This document shows, in pieces, positions 8,954 to 17,928 of a DNA stretch of 64,000 nt. A program made the position numbers and the translations under genes. Under the pieces are notes generated by a model. It was not told the DNA's origin and searched no databases. It saw nothing but the letters and a program-made list of their open reading frames with translations. Source of the stretch: Phycobacter sedimenti (GTDB lineage Bacteria > Pseudomonadota > Alphaproteobacteria > Rhodobacterales > Rhodobacteraceae); NCBI RefSeq assembly GCF_038148855.1, contig NZ_JBBVGR010000007.1, positions 1-64,000 of the forward strand, given 5' to 3'. Numbering within the stretch: position 1 is the first letter of the stretch; each line of letters starts with the position of its first letter.

Positions 8954-10215
8954 CAATGCGTCGGTTGCTCTCAGCATTCTTTACCATGCTTTTTCTGTCC
9001 GTCATGGCGCTTGCCCAGTCACCGCCGGGACCGCGGGTAACGGTCGAACTTGAGGCCGACGAAACCATACCGGGACAATCCGTCGATCTTCTGATCACGG
9101 TTCTCGTACCCACATGGATGACCCGGCCAGTGGATTTTCCCAGTATGGAAGCCCCAAACATGATGGTTCGGCTTCCAGAACGCGCCACTCATCCAATTAG
9201 TCAGCGGATCGACCGGCAGAACTGGTCTGGCGTCACCCGACGATACCGGATCACCCCCATGATCCCCGGCAGTTTCATCATTCCCGAGCAGGAGTTGAGA
9301 GTGACCTGGGCCGACCCGGACACGAATGCCCCACGGGAAGACTGGCTGACACTGGACCGCGTCATTCTGACAGGCGTCATCCCTGATGGCGCAAAAGGGT
9401 TGGAGCCGTTCATCGCCGCGAACAAAATCCAGCTAACCCAGGAGCTTGTCGGTCCCGAGGCGCCGTTGAAACCCGGTGACAGCCTTACAAGGACCCTGAC
9501 TGTTGAGATCTCCGGCACCTCGCCGATGTTCCTGCCGAACCTCCTGGATCTATCGCCCGTTCAAGGTATTGCCACCTACCCGTCTGAAACGACCATCGAT
9601 GAAGCGATTGACGGGGCAACTCTGTCCGGCACACGCCGTGAGCAGGTGACCTACCTGGCCCAGAGCGGCGGTGACGGTATGGCGGCGGCGGTGTCGCTCG
9701 ACTGGTACAACCTGTCCACGGGGGAAATCGAAACCGCCATGGCGTCCGGTTTCTCACTCAGGGTGGATGCTACCATCGCAAAGACCTCCAGCGAAATCCG
9801 GCCTGAAACCCTGTTCCTGATCGTCGGCGCGCTCAGCGCAGGCCTGATCGGACTTGTTCTTCTTGCCCGCCCTATGCGCCGCCGCTGGCAGGCATATCGG
9901 CAGGCACGCAGGGCGCGCTACCTTTCCTCGCCAGATCACGCCTACCGTCAGCTGCTGAAAGCGTCGCGTGCCCGTGATCTTGATGGTTGCCTTCGGGCAC
10001 TTGATCTATGGGCCGCGCGCCTAAAACAGGGCGATCCGCGCCGGGATCCGGCCATTGCAAAATCGTTGACCCTGATAGGTGCTGCAAGATATGGCCGAGC
10101 CGCCGGAGCAGAGGCCGATGGCTGGTCACAGCTGCACGCCGCACTCAGCCGGTTTCCCTCCCACACCGAAAGCTCAGCGCGCATTCCCCATCTGCCCCCG
10201 CTGAACCCACGTTGA
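8950..10215 (+). CDS. BatD-like exported membrane protein
   Basis: This 421-residue protein has a signal peptide (to about residue 23, ending MALAQ), a long beta-rich periplasmic region containing the BatD-like PGQSVDLLITV and PGSFIIPEQELRV elements, and a transmembrane helix at about 287-306 (LFLIVGALSAGLIGLVLLA). A basic, helical cytoplasmic tail follows. BatD proteins carry the periplasmic part of MoxR/VWA systems. Two in-frame ATGs lie at 8950 and 8956; 8950 gives the ATGA overlap seen at the other joints. Confidence 0.82.
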   Translation: MTMRRLLSAFFTMLFLSVMALAQSPPGPRVTVELEADETIPGQSVDLLITVLVPTWMTRPVDFPSMEAPNMMVRLPERATHPISQRIDRQNWSGVTRRYRITPMIPGSFIIPEQELRVTWADPDTNAPREDWLTLDRVILTGVIPDGAKGLEPFIAANKIQLTQELVGPEAPLKPGDSLTRTLTVEISGTSPMFLPNLLDLSPVQGIATYPSETTIDEAIDGATLSGTRREQVTYLAQSGGDGMAAAVSLDWYNLSTGEIETAMASGFSLRVDATIAKTSSEIRPETLFLIVGALSAGLIGLVLLARPMRRRWQAYRQARRARYLSSPDHAYRQLLKASRARDLDGCLRALDLWAARLKQGDPRRDPAIAKSLTLIGAARYGRAAGAEADGWSQLHAALSRFPSHTESSARIPHLPPLNPR

Positions 10216-10233
10216 ACACAGACTGGAGTCCTT

Positions 10234-12189
10234 ATGTTTCGCCGCTTCACACTCTTCACGCTGCTCGGGCTTTGCCTTGCGTCGCAAGCTGTTGCCGAGA
10301 GCAAAGAAGCCGAGAGTGCGGATCTTCGATACATCGGCTCGAACGCCTGTGTCTCCTGCCACGCGGATGCAGCTGACGCCTGGAAAGGCTCCCATCACGC
10401 TCTCGCCTGGACACCGCCCTCTCCCGACAGCATCGTCGCCGACTTTGACGGAACCTCGTTTGAACATCAGGGAGTGCTTCATCAGTTTTCCCGCCAGGAT
10501 GACACCTACAGGGTGACCATCACCGAAACCGACGGCAGCATCACTGGACACGACGTCCACTCCGTTGTGGGTATAGAGCCGCTGCAACAGTATCTGCTCG
10601 AAACCGAACCGGGCCGTCTGCAGAGCTTCGATGTGGTCTGGGATGTGGAGGCCGCCCGCTGGTATCATCTCTACCCGGATCAGGTCCTGCCCAAAGGGGA
10701 CGGGCTTCACTGGAGTGGGCCGTACAAGAACTGGAATGCCCGATGCGCCGAATGCCATGCCACCGGGTTTGAAAAGAACTATGACGCACGTCAGGACAGC
10801 TACGCCTCACAGTCCGCCGAAATCGGGGTTGGGTGCGAGGCCTGCCACGGCCCGGGGTCAAGCCATGTGGCATGGGCTGAAACCGTAGCCAAAAGCCCGT
10901 CACCAGATATCATCGCGCCCGCCGGTTACGGCTTTTCGATGGATTTCGCCACCGCCGGAACCGAGGCCACGATCCAGCAATGCGCATCCTGTCATTCCCG
11001 CCGCGAACCGCTCGGTGACAGCAGCCCCCTGCCCGGCACTCCGTTCCACGACGCCTACACCCTGGCGCTGTTGCGGCCCGGCCTCTATCACGCGGACGGC
11101 CAGATCCTCGACGAGGTCTATGTCTATGGCTCTTTCCTGCAATCGAAGATGTACGCAAAAGGCGTCGGCTGTCTCGATTGCCATGACGCGCACAGCGCAC
11201 AGGTTAAGGCCGAAGACAATTCGCTGTGCACACAATGTCATTCACCGGCCGGAAATCCGGAGTTTCCATCCTTGCCGCTGAAGGTCTACGACGATCCGTC
11301 GCATCACTTTCACGACATCGGATCAGAAGGCGCCCAGTGCAAAAGCTGCCACATGATCGAACGCACCTATATGGGCACCGACGGGCGGCGGGATCATAGT
11401 TTCCGTATCCCTCGCCCCGACCTTTCGGCGATCACCGGCGCGCCGGATGCCTGCACCGATTGCCATAGCGACCAATCGCCTGACTGGGCCGCATCCGAAA
11501 TCGCCAAGCGCTATCCCGAGGCATCAGGACGCCCCCATTACGGCACCGTACTGGCCGCCGGGCGTGCAGATCCGGCGGCCGCCCGTGGCAGCCTTTCGCT
11601 GCTTGCACAGGATCGGGATCAGGCTGGTCTTGTGCGGGCCACGGCGCTCTGGTTGCTCTCTCAGGCAGCCGACGACGAAGTGGCCGAGCAGATCGCCCCC
11701 CTACTGGAAGACGGCGATCCGCTGGTGCGCGCCGCAGCCATTCGGGTGCAAGGCGGTGCCTCTGCCCAAACGCAAGTCCAGCGCATCATAGGCCTTTTGG
11801 ACGATCCGGTGCGCATGGTTCGTATCGAGACAGCAAAGGCCATGCTGAACGCGCCCATTGCGCGGCTGCCCAAACAGATTAACGCTCAGATGCAGCGCGC
11901 CATGGGCGAATGGCGTGCGTCTCTGCAGGCGCGCAGCGACTACCCCGAAACCCATATGGTCCTGGGGGGAATGGCGCTGACCATGCGGAACATTCCAGCC
12001 GCCAAGGGCGCCTTCCGCGAGGTCGTTCGGATGGATCCCCAGCGCGAGGAAGCCTGGGTCATGCTGACCCGGATCACCGCGACTGTTGACGGACGAGAGG
12101 CAACACTGGCCCTTCTCGACGAGGCGCTTGAAAAGCTGCCGGACAGTATCGCGCTTCGGAATCTCAAGAATTCGATTTCAAATCCCTAA
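10234..12189 (+). CDS. Exported octaheme c-type cytochrome with HEAT and TPR repeats
   Basis: This 651-residue protein has a signal peptide (residues 1-21) and eight CxxCH heme-attachment motifs, beginning at Cys 39, 171, 201, 250, 313, 332, 369 and 407. The long gap between hemes 1 and 2 holds a His-rich beta region. Residues about 430-530 are HEAT-like (DPAAARGSLSLLAQD, DGDPLVRAAAIRVQGG), and about 545-640 are TPR-like (HMVLGGMALTMRNIPAAKGAF). The protein must be periplasmic and matured by the cytochrome c system. It starts 18 bases after the BatD stop. Multiheme proteins with HEAT/TPR tails are known but mostly uncharacterised; the electron partner here is unknown. There is no obvious catalytic Lys-type NrfA heme (no CxxCK). 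Confidence 0.9.
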   Translation: MFRRFTLFTLLGLCLASQAVAESKEAESADLRYIGSNACVSCHADAADAWKGSHHALAWTPPSPDSIVADFDGTSFEHQGVLHQFSRQDDTYRVTITETDGSITGHDVHSVVGIEPLQQYLLETEPGRLQSFDVVWDVEAARWYHLYPDQVLPKGDGLHWSGPYKNWNARCAECHATGFEKNYDARQDSYASQSAEIGVGCEACHGPGSSHVAWAETVAKSPSPDIIAPAGYGFSMDFATAGTEATIQQCASCHSRREPLGDSSPLPGTPFHDAYTLALLRPGLYHADGQILDEVYVYGSFLQSKMYAKGVGCLDCHDAHSAQVKAEDNSLCTQCHSPAGNPEFPSLPLKVYDDPSHHFHDIGSEGAQCKSCHMIERTYMGTDGRRDHSFRIPRPDLSAITGAPDACTDCHSDQSPDWAASEIAKRYPEASGRPHYGTVLAAGRADPAAARGSLSLLAQDRDQAGLVRATALWLLSQAADDEVAEQIAPLLEDGDPLVRAAAIRVQGGASAQTQVQRIIGLLDDPVRMVRIETAKAMLNAPIARLPKQINAQMQRAMGEWRASLQARSDYPETHMVLGGMALTMRNIPAAKGAFREVVRMDPQREEAWVMLTRITATVDGREATLALLDEALEKLPDSIALRNLKNSISNP

Positions 12190-12227
12190 GACATTGAACT
12201 CCAGCCCCGCTAAAAGGAGACAAACTC

Positions 12228-13934
12228 ATGATCCGAATGACGCTTACCTGCCGAGGCAAAAGCCTTTTGTCTTCCGCAGCCTTCCTCTTGACGATGGCGC
12301 TGCCGGTGGCAGCACAGGAGCGACCGCAGCTTGTCCTGCAGATTACAGTTGATCAGCTGCGCGGTGATCTGATCGACCGGTTCGCAGAGGGTCTGGGACC
12401 GGACGGTTTCAATCGTCTGCTGGAGGGCGGGCTGCATTTCGCGCAGGCTCATCATGGTCATGCAAACACGGAAACCATCGTTGGCCATGCAACGCTGGCA
12501 ACGGGCGCGGATCCCGCCATTCACGGCATGGTGGCAAATGTGTGGTTCGACCGTACTGCGGGAACACAGTTCTATAACGTGCAGGACCCGGACTATACCC
12601 TCGTGAATGCCTCCGGCGTCGACAGTTCAACCGAAATCGATCCTACACAGCGCGCGGCCACCACCGACGGACGTTCCCCGCGCAACATTCTGACCTCCAC
12701 CATAGCCGATGAAATCGGAATGTTCTTCGGGCCAGAGGCAAAGATCTTTGGCGTCTCAATCAAGGACCGGGGCGCCATTTCCATGGCGGGACACGGCGGT
12801 CAGGCCTATTGGTTCTCGAAATCCGAAGGGCGTTTCGTCACCTCGACATTTTACCGTCAGGATTACCCGGGTTGGATGGCCGCTTGGGACGCGCAAGGCG
12901 TGGTCGCCTCCTATGCAGAGACAGAATGGACGCTTTCCGATCCGGTCGAGACCTACCAGTTCGGCAAGCGGGACGATCAGCCGTGGGAGACGGAGTTTCC
13001 CGGTTTCGGCCGCACCTTCCCACACGCCTGGGGCTCTGCGGATGACAAGCTTTACACGACACGCCTGACGCTCAGCCCGGCAGGCGATGAAATCACCGTG
13101 GACTTTGCCAAAGCCCTGATCGACGCCGAAGAAATCGGGCGTGACAACATCCCCGACTATCTGGCCGTTTCCCTGTCTTCGACCGATTACGTTGGTCACA
13201 TATTTGGCCCCTCCAGCTTGGAAGCCGAGGACAACATGCGTCGTCTAGATCGCACGCTGGCAGATCTACTGTCCTTTGTGGATGATCGAGTCGGGCTGGA
13301 CCAAACCCTTGTGGTTCTGTCAGCAGATCATGGCGCCCCAGAAAACCCGGGTTATCTGGCCACGATCGGGATCGAAGCGGGCACCTTTGATTTCGAACGC
13401 ACCGACACCAAACCGGGCTTTGTACGCCTGGGCGAAGAGTTCGGCGAATCCCGGGCACTGATCCACAATTTTTCAAACCCCTATGTCTATCTGGACCGCG
13501 AAGTGATCGCCTCGCGCGGCCTTGACCCCGCCGAGGTGGAAGATGCTGTGGCGGCCGAGCTGGACCGCCTGCCGGGGATTGCCTATGCCGTCTCCAGCCG
13601 TAGGCTGCGAGAAGGACTGATCGGTGACGGCAAGATCATCAATGCGGTGCGCCGTAACTTTCACCGAGACCGGTCGGGCGATATCTATGTGGTGTTCGAT
13701 CCGCATTGGTTCATCGCGGATTTCGATGGCCTTCATGTTGCCTCCGCACATGGGTCGCCCTGGACATACGACACGCATGTCCCGGTCATCTTCCATGGTC
13801 CCGGGATCGTGCCCGGCCGAGTGAACCGCTACGTTGAAACAGTTGATGTGGCACCCAGCATTTCGGCGTACCTTGGGACCAAGCCACCCTCCGGTGCCAC
13901 CGGAACATCTCTCGACGAACTCTGGCGACGGTGA
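12228..13934 (+). CDS. PafA-like alkaline phosphatase superfamily enzyme
   Basis: This 568-residue exported enzyme has a signal peptide to about residue 30 (PVAAQ). The metal and nucleophile motifs of the alkaline phosphatase superfamily are present: VDQLRGD near 41-47, a Thr nucleophile in N-T-E-T-I-V-G-H (80-87), SSTDYVGH, SADHGAPE and ASAHGSPW. This arrangement is that of PafA-type phosphate-irrepressible monoesterases, which use Thr instead of Ser. AAAAGGAGA precedes the ATG, 38 bases after the cytochrome gene. It is the last gene of the cluster; transposase debris begins within a few bases of its stop. The true substrate (phosphate, diester or sulfate) is not determined by sequence alone. 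Confidence 0.87.
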   Translation: MIRMTLTCRGKSLLSSAAFLLTMALPVAAQERPQLVLQITVDQLRGDLIDRFAEGLGPDGFNRLLEGGLHFAQAHHGHANTETIVGHATLATGADPAIHGMVANVWFDRTAGTQFYNVQDPDYTLVNASGVDSSTEIDPTQRAATTDGRSPRNILTSTIADEIGMFFGPEAKIFGVSIKDRGAISMAGHGGQAYWFSKSEGRFVTSTFYRQDYPGWMAAWDAQGVVASYAETEWTLSDPVETYQFGKRDDQPWETEFPGFGRTFPHAWGSADDKLYTTRLTLSPAGDEITVDFAKALIDAEEIGRDNIPDYLAVSLSSTDYVGHIFGPSSLEAEDNMRRLDRTLADLLSFVDDRVGLDQTLVVLSADHGAPENPGYLATIGIEAGTFDFERTDTKPGFVRLGEEFGESRALIHNFSNPYVYLDREVIASRGLDPAEVEDAVAAELDRLPGIAYAVSSRRLREGLIGDGKIINAVRRNFHRDRSGDIYVVFDPHWFIADFDGLHVASAHGSPWTYDTHVPVIFHGPGIVPGRVNRYVETVDVAPSISAYLGTKPPSGATGTSLDELWRR

Positions 13935-13936
13935 AG

Positions 13937-14557
13937 CGCTAAAGTGGCGCGGTTCCCTGACGATCTGGTTCGATCCTCAGATGATTTGGGCACCGCCTCC
14001 GACCGGCAAACGCGGGCGTCAGTCCCGTTTCAGCGACGCTGCGATCACGACATGCCTGACGATAAAGGTGCTGTTCGGCATGCCGCTTCGGCAGACGACA
14101 GGGTTCGTGGAGAGCCTGCTGCGGCTGGTCGGATTGGACTGGACGGTGCACGATTTTTGCACATTGTGCCGCGGTCAGAGAACACTGAACCTGAGCCTGC
14201 CATATCGCGGCAGTGCCGGTCCACTGAACCCGCTGATAGATAGCACCGGCATCAAGGCTAAGGGTGAAGGAGAGTGGAGTGAGGAGGAGCAGAGAACAGT
14301 CTGGGAGACTGTTTTCCCGACAAACGCGCAAGCACGGTGGCCCCAAGCGGCGCATCTGGCGCAAGATACATATAGGGATCGACGAAGAAACCCTGGAGGT
14401 GCGAGCCGTCGAAATTGCCACCAGCAATGTCGGTGATGCGCCGATGTTGCCGGAGTTGCTTGACCAAATCCCACCAGACCAGGCAGTCGGATCAGTGACC
14501 GCTGACGGGGCCTACGACACGCGCAAGTATCATGATGCGATTGCAAATCGAGGGGCA
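13937..14557 (+). pseudogene. Broken IS5-family transposase gene
   Basis: Frame one reads WRGSLTIWFDPQM through LLRLVGLDWTVHDFCTLC to IDSTGIKAKGEGEW, and a second frame continues KHGGPKRRIWRKIHIGIDEE to YDTRKYHDAIANRG. Together these cover the first two thirds of a common IS5-family transposase, including the DDE Asp in IDSTGIK and the ADGAYDT element. A small insertion with a perfect hairpin (14295-14313) causes the frameshift, and the gene stops at GGGGCA (14552-14557), where the large direct repeat starts. The C-terminal third is missing here. Confidence 0.8.
14295..14315 (+). repeat. Perfect 8-bp hairpin inserted in transposase gene
   Basis: AACAGTCT-GGG-AGACTGTT is followed by TT, and it lies inside roughly 45 bases that have no counterpart in the normal protein between GEGEW and KHGGPKRR. 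It shifts the reading frame. It resembles a small terminator-like or MITE-like insertion. Confidence 0.6.
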
Positions 14558-14677
14558 TATCCGCCACTGGAGTGAGTACCACCCAGTGTTAACTGATGGC
14601 ATCGAACAAGCAGAACGACGCACACCGCTCCCAAGCGGTTTTCCGTATAAGGCCAAGTTCACTCATGTAGGGAAATT

Positions 14678-14723
14678 TGGTAGCGGAGGAGGGACTTGAA
14701 CCCCCGACACGCGGATTATGATT
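14678..14723 (-). other. tRNA-Met 3'-half fragment, putative attachment site (outer)
   Basis: The 46 bases equal the 3' half of the intact tRNA at 59437-59513, from the CCA end through the T arm, variable loop and anticodon loop (rc AATCATAATCCGCG). Identity stops in the anticodon stem. A remnant with exactly these limits is what integration by a tyrosine recombinase in a tRNA anticodon loop leaves behind. It cannot fold as a tRNA. Confidence 0.8.
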
Positions 14724-14825
14724 ATCCCATATGGTCAAGCAGTTACGCGACACGCAGACGTAGTCAAAACGTAAATGAGAACTTCAAGCTCTGCTTGCCC
14801 TTCAGCTACGTCGATGATCCGGCAA

Positions 14826-15413
14826 TCAGGACTGTACCTCAGATTGCAGACCGCTCACTTCGAGTGTCTTCCGGTCCAAGAGACCAGCCGCCATAAGGCC
14901 GTTTAGCTTTTGCGCCCCAACGGACGCATCGAGCCAGCCCAAGGCGTCTGCGACGTTCATCTTTAAACGTTTGTCGCCCTGGCCAGCCCGATCAATATGC
15001 TCTTCAAACAGGCTACTCAACTCCGACAATCTGAATAGCCCACCTGCGTAGGGCGCCGGGAGTGGTTTTAAACGAAGGTTTTGCCTGGTCGTTGAAAGGT
15101 GATTGGCGACTTCCTGAAGGCTCACCAGATCCGGATGGGCCTCGTGCAGATAGGACCCTTCCGGGAGAACAGCCAGAACTTGGCGCGCCGCATCCAGCAT
15201 GACGTCTTCGGCGCAGCTACCGGATAGGTCAAGCATGACACCCACCTGCCCTTTTCGCCCAAGTCCAATGATTGGGTCATCTTCGGGAACGGCATTGCAG
15301 ATGTCAGTGACAAGAGCATCCTGGCTGAGTTCATCACAACCGGAAAGCACGAAAGAAAGCTCGAAGCTGAACCGGCGCCCGATCACGGGCTTAGAACTCA
15401 TAGGTACTTGCAT
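14826..15413 (-). CDS. HTH DNA-binding protein next to att (paralogue 1)
   Basis: This 195-residue protein has an N-terminal alpha/beta part (FSFELSFVLSGCDELS, GRKGQVGVMLDLS) and a helix-turn-helix at about residues 98-115 (VSLQEVANHLSTTRQNLRL). It resembles small bacterial DNA-binding proteins having a GCDDALVG-type N terminus and a VGVSRQN-type recognition helix. The start at 15413 is chosen over the GTG at 15419 because GAGG lies seven bases before it. The paralogue at 30585-31160 is nearly identical up to the last residues. Its promoter (15497-15532) carries the TTGTC-N4-GACAA repeat. It could be a local repressor or an excision factor; neither is proved. Confidence 0.75.
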   Translation of the reverse strand: MQVPMSSKPVIGRRFSFELSFVLSGCDELSQDALVTDICNAVPEDDPIIGLGRKGQVGVMLDLSGSCAEDVMLDAARQVLAVLPEGSYLHEAHPDLVSLQEVANHLSTTRQNLRLKPLPAPYAGGLFRLSELSSLFEEHIDRAGQGDKRLKMNVADALGWLDASVGAQKLNGLMAAGLLDRKTLEVSGLQSEVQS

Positions 15414-15496
15414 GAACACACCTCAATACCAAAAGCTGATCAACCTTCACCACTTAAAGGGAAGTTTCATGAGGTCGATCAATGCCACTGGAGAAG

Positions 15497-15532
15497 TCCT
15501 AAGGGACAGTCAAATCCCTTGTCAATTGACAA
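15497..15532 (-). promoter_or_regulatory. Promoter with operator palindrome upstream of HTH gene 1
   Basis: On the minus strand TTGACA (15520-15525) and TTAGGA (15497-15502) are spaced by 17 bases. The -35 box sits inside the perfect palindrome TTGTCAATTGACAA (15519-15532). Related TTGTC-N4-GACAA sites with the same geometry occur at 31259-31272 and 37827-37840. The palindrome starts about 105 bases before the HTH start codon. Confidence 0.6.
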
Positions 15533-15627
15533 TTATTATTCGAGGCTCATTTTGGATCTCAACAATGATTGGCCTCTCCAAAAAGTGGACACACTATCGC
15601 TGCTAACGGCACAATTGAATTGAGCTT

Positions 15628-15738
15628 TTGTGCGGCAGGATCAAAGACTGGCTGCGTGTGGCAACCAGGCACGACAGGTTCCCGAAGGTTTTGCTATCCG
15701 CGATCACTCTCGCCGCTCTTGTCATTTACTGGCCATGA
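15628..15738 (+). pseudogene. IS5/IS427-type transposase C-terminal remnant
   Basis: The frame reads GRIKDWLRVATRHDRFPKVL and then SAITLAALVIYWP before a stop. This matches the last residues of the intact transposase at 53471-54228 (GRLKDWRRVATRYDRCPKVF). Nothing of the remaining 75% of the gene is found upstream, so it is a scar from an old insertion and deletion. Confidence 0.75.
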
Positions 15739-15782
15739 GTACTGAGCCTAGAGAGGAAGTATTTACGCTTGTTCATCAGTGG

Positions 15783-16658
15783 CTATCGGAAGTCCGAAAA
15801 AGAGGCGATGTCAATGAAGGCTTTGACCAACCGCAGGCGTGCCCGGTCTTTTGGAGCAACGACCGCTGTTTCATGCGCTTCAGATAATTCCAAAATCGGC
15901 ACTTCGATCAGACCACGGGAAATCAATCCACTTTTTTCAAGGAAAATGGCAATTCCCGCACCTTGGAGTACAGCCTCGCACATGAGCGGGAAGGTTGTCA
16001 TCTTGATGCTGCGTTGGAACTGCACCCCGTGTTTGATCTGAGCCTCACGAACCACACGCTCGGTCAGGGAGCCGCTTTCCGGCAGGATGATGGTTTCCTG
16101 AGCCAGATCGCGGAGAGACAGCAGGTCACGGTTGGCAAGAGGAGAGGACGGAAGCACATAGGCAACATAGTGGGCTTTCTGAACTGGCACCCGATCCCAA
16201 TCGTCTGTCTTTGGCGGATCCGTAATGACTCCGACATCAGCCCTCCTTTCCCGCAACAAGCGTGTGGCCGTGGTCCAGGAATAGAGCGCAAATTCGATCT
16301 CTACATCGGGATAGGTTTGCCTGAATAAGCTGATCGCTCTCAGCGCGGGCATCGGCGCGTTGGCGATGACCTTGATATGCCCACGTGCCATCGCCTCAAA
16401 CCCCTCAAGGCGCTCGTTGATTTCGGTGTCCAGCGCGACCAGACGATCCGCCAGGTCGTAAAAGTCCTGTCCGGTGCGTGTCAGGGCGATCCCTTCGCGG
16501 CTGCGCAGCAACAATTGCGATCCGACCTGTTTTTCCAGATTTGCCACATGCTGCGTCACGGCCGACTGCGTGACACCGAGCCGGGCGGCCGCTGCCGAAA
16601 AACTGCCCTCGCGGACCACATAGGCAAAGGCGACGAACTGGTGATGACTGGCTGGCAT
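15783..16658 (-). CDS. LysR-family transcriptional regulator
   Basis: This 291-residue regulator has the N-terminal winged helix-turn-helix at residues about 1-62 (FAYVVREGSFSAAAARLGVT then QSAVTQHVANLEKQVG) and a LysR substrate-binding domain from about 90 (GHIKVIANAPMPAL) to the end. It is divergent from the ABC transporter genes, with 111 bases between the two start codons. That gap holds a long inverted repeat (16699-16728). LysR proteins usually control the divergent operon, so it probably senses the transported compound or its breakdown product. Confidence 0.9.
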   Translation of the reverse strand: MPASHHQFVAFAYVVREGSFSAAAARLGVTQSAVTQHVANLEKQVGSQLLLRSREGIALTRTGQDFYDLADRLVALDTEINERLEGFEAMARGHIKVIANAPMPALRAISLFRQTYPDVEIEFALYSWTTATRLLRERRADVGVITDPPKTDDWDRVPVQKAHYVAYVLPSSPLANRDLLSLRDLAQETIILPESGSLTERVVREAQIKHGVQFQRSIKMTTFPLMCEAVLQGAGIAIFLEKSGLISRGLIEVPILELSEAHETAVVAPKDRARLRLVKAFIDIASFSDFR

Positions 16659-16698
16659 GGCGGCTCCTTCGATCTTAAAACGCCATAGCCCCCATTAG

Positions 16699-16728
16699 TC
16701 TCACTAATATGACGTCACATAAGTGAGA
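16699..16728. promoter_or_regulatory. Inverted repeat between lysR and ABC operon
   Basis: TCTCACT (16699-16705) and AGTGAGA (16722-16728) form a perfect seven-base inverted repeat around the inner palindrome TGACGTCA (16710-16717). It lies in the divergent intergenic region, where a LysR regulator would be expected to bind. Confidence 0.55.
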
Positions 16729-16769
16729 GGTGGTCTGTGTACACCGTCTACGTCAGGTGGAGGAAACAG

Positions 16770-17927
16770 ATGGCCGGGTTGTGCATAAATCAAGTGACCA
16801 AACGCTTTGGCGAGACCGAGGTGCTCAAGGGGGTCTCTCTGTATGTTGCCGATGGCGAATTCGTCTCTCTCGTGGGGCCATCTGGCTGCGGCAAGTCCAC
16901 CTTGTTGCGGATCATCGCTGGGCTGGAGCAGCAAAGCACAGGTGAGATCAGCATCGCGGGCCAGTCGGTGGCCGGTCAGCGGGCCGCGGATCGAAACCTG
17001 TCGATGGTGTTTCAATCCTACGCGCTGTATCCGCATTTGACTGTCGGCGAGAACATCGCCGTGCCGCTGAAAATGCGCCGCATGAATGGAGTGCAGAGAC
17101 TTCCTGTGATCGGGCGCTTCATGCCAGGTGCCCGCGAGATGGCACAGGACATCGGGCTGGACGTCGATCACGCCGCCCGGATGCTGGAAATCAATCACCT
17201 GCTGGATCGCAAGCCGGGACAGCTGTCCGGCGGCCAGCGCCAGCGCGTCGCGTTGGGGCGGGCCCTGGTGCGGGAGCCTGCCGCCTTTCTGCTGGATGAG
17301 CCGCTTTCTAACCTCGATGCGAAGCTGCGCGTGCAGACCCGCGCCGAGATTGCCCAGCTGCATCGCAGGCTTGAGGCCACCTTCATCTACGTAACCCACG
17401 ATCAGGTCGAAGCGATGACCATGTCCGACCGGATTGCCGTGATGATGGGCGGGCGAATCCTGCAATGTGCAGCACCCGAGGTTGTCTATGAGGATCCCGA
17501 TCATATCGAGGTAGCCGAGTTCATCGGCTCCCCAAAGATCAATATTCTGCCGATCGAGATCTCTGAGGGCGGCCGCCTGAATCTGATGGATCGCCCCCTG
17601 GACATCGAAATCCCGAAGGCTATGCGCGGTGTTGCCTCCCTCGGCCTGCGCCCCGAAGCGCTGCTGCTGGCTGGCGACGGTGCCCCCATCCATGGCCAAG
17701 TGGTCCATACAGAAAACCTCGGCTCTGAAATGTTTGTTCAGGTGGAAGTGGCCGGAACTCAAGAACGCCTCACCCTGCGCGCCACACCGGATCAACGCGC
17801 CGCCCTTACAATCGGGACGCCGATCGCCTTGGACTTCGACGCGAAAAAGGCGCTGGTGTTTGATGCCGATGGCGCAAGGGTGCGCGGGCTGCGGCACTTG
17901 AAAACCGCCCCGTCCGAGGTGGTCTGA
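16770..17927 (+). CDS. ABC transporter ATPase, MalK/UgpC-like
   Basis: This 385-residue subunit energises a carbohydrate- or glycerophosphodiester-type importer. Walker A is GPSGCGKST (36-44), the signature is LSGGQRQRVALGR, and Walker B is AFLLDEPLSNLD with the D-loop and H-switch (THDQVEAM) following. A C-terminal TOBE/MalK regulatory domain starts near residue 240. There is a longer than usual segment between the Q-loop and signature (NGVQRLPVIGRFMPGARE). The start at 16770 has GGTGGAGGA upstream. It is the first gene of the operon, with the permease starting two bases after its stop. Confidence 0.9.
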   Translation: MAGLCINQVTKRFGETEVLKGVSLYVADGEFVSLVGPSGCGKSTLLRIIAGLEQQSTGEISIAGQSVAGQRAADRNLSMVFQSYALYPHLTVGENIAVPLKMRRMNGVQRLPVIGRFMPGAREMAQDIGLDVDHAARMLEINHLLDRKPGQLSGGQRQRVALGRALVREPAAFLLDEPLSNLDAKLRVQTRAEIAQLHRRLEATFIYVTHDQVEAMTMSDRIAVMMGGRILQCAAPEVVYEDPDHIEVAEFIGSPKINILPIEISEGGRLNLMDRPLDIEIPKAMRGVASLGLRPEALLLAGDGAPIHGQVVHTENLGSEMFVQVEVAGTQERLTLRATPDQRAALTIGTPIALDFDAKKALVFDADGARVRGLRHLKTAPSEVV

Positions 17928-17928
17928 T

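Larger units (their letters stand above)
14552..15432. repeat. Large direct repeat, copy 1 (about 880 bp)
   Basis: This segment matches 30299-31179 with almost no gaps: the landmark offset stays at 15747-15748 across GGGGCA, the tRNA fragment and the HTH gene start. It contains a 125-bp left part, the tRNA 3'-half fragment, about 100 bp of spacer and the whole HTH gene. Similarity fades about 20 bases upstream of the HTH start codon. The two copies flank 14.9 kb of different DNA in the same orientation. Confidence 0.85.
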
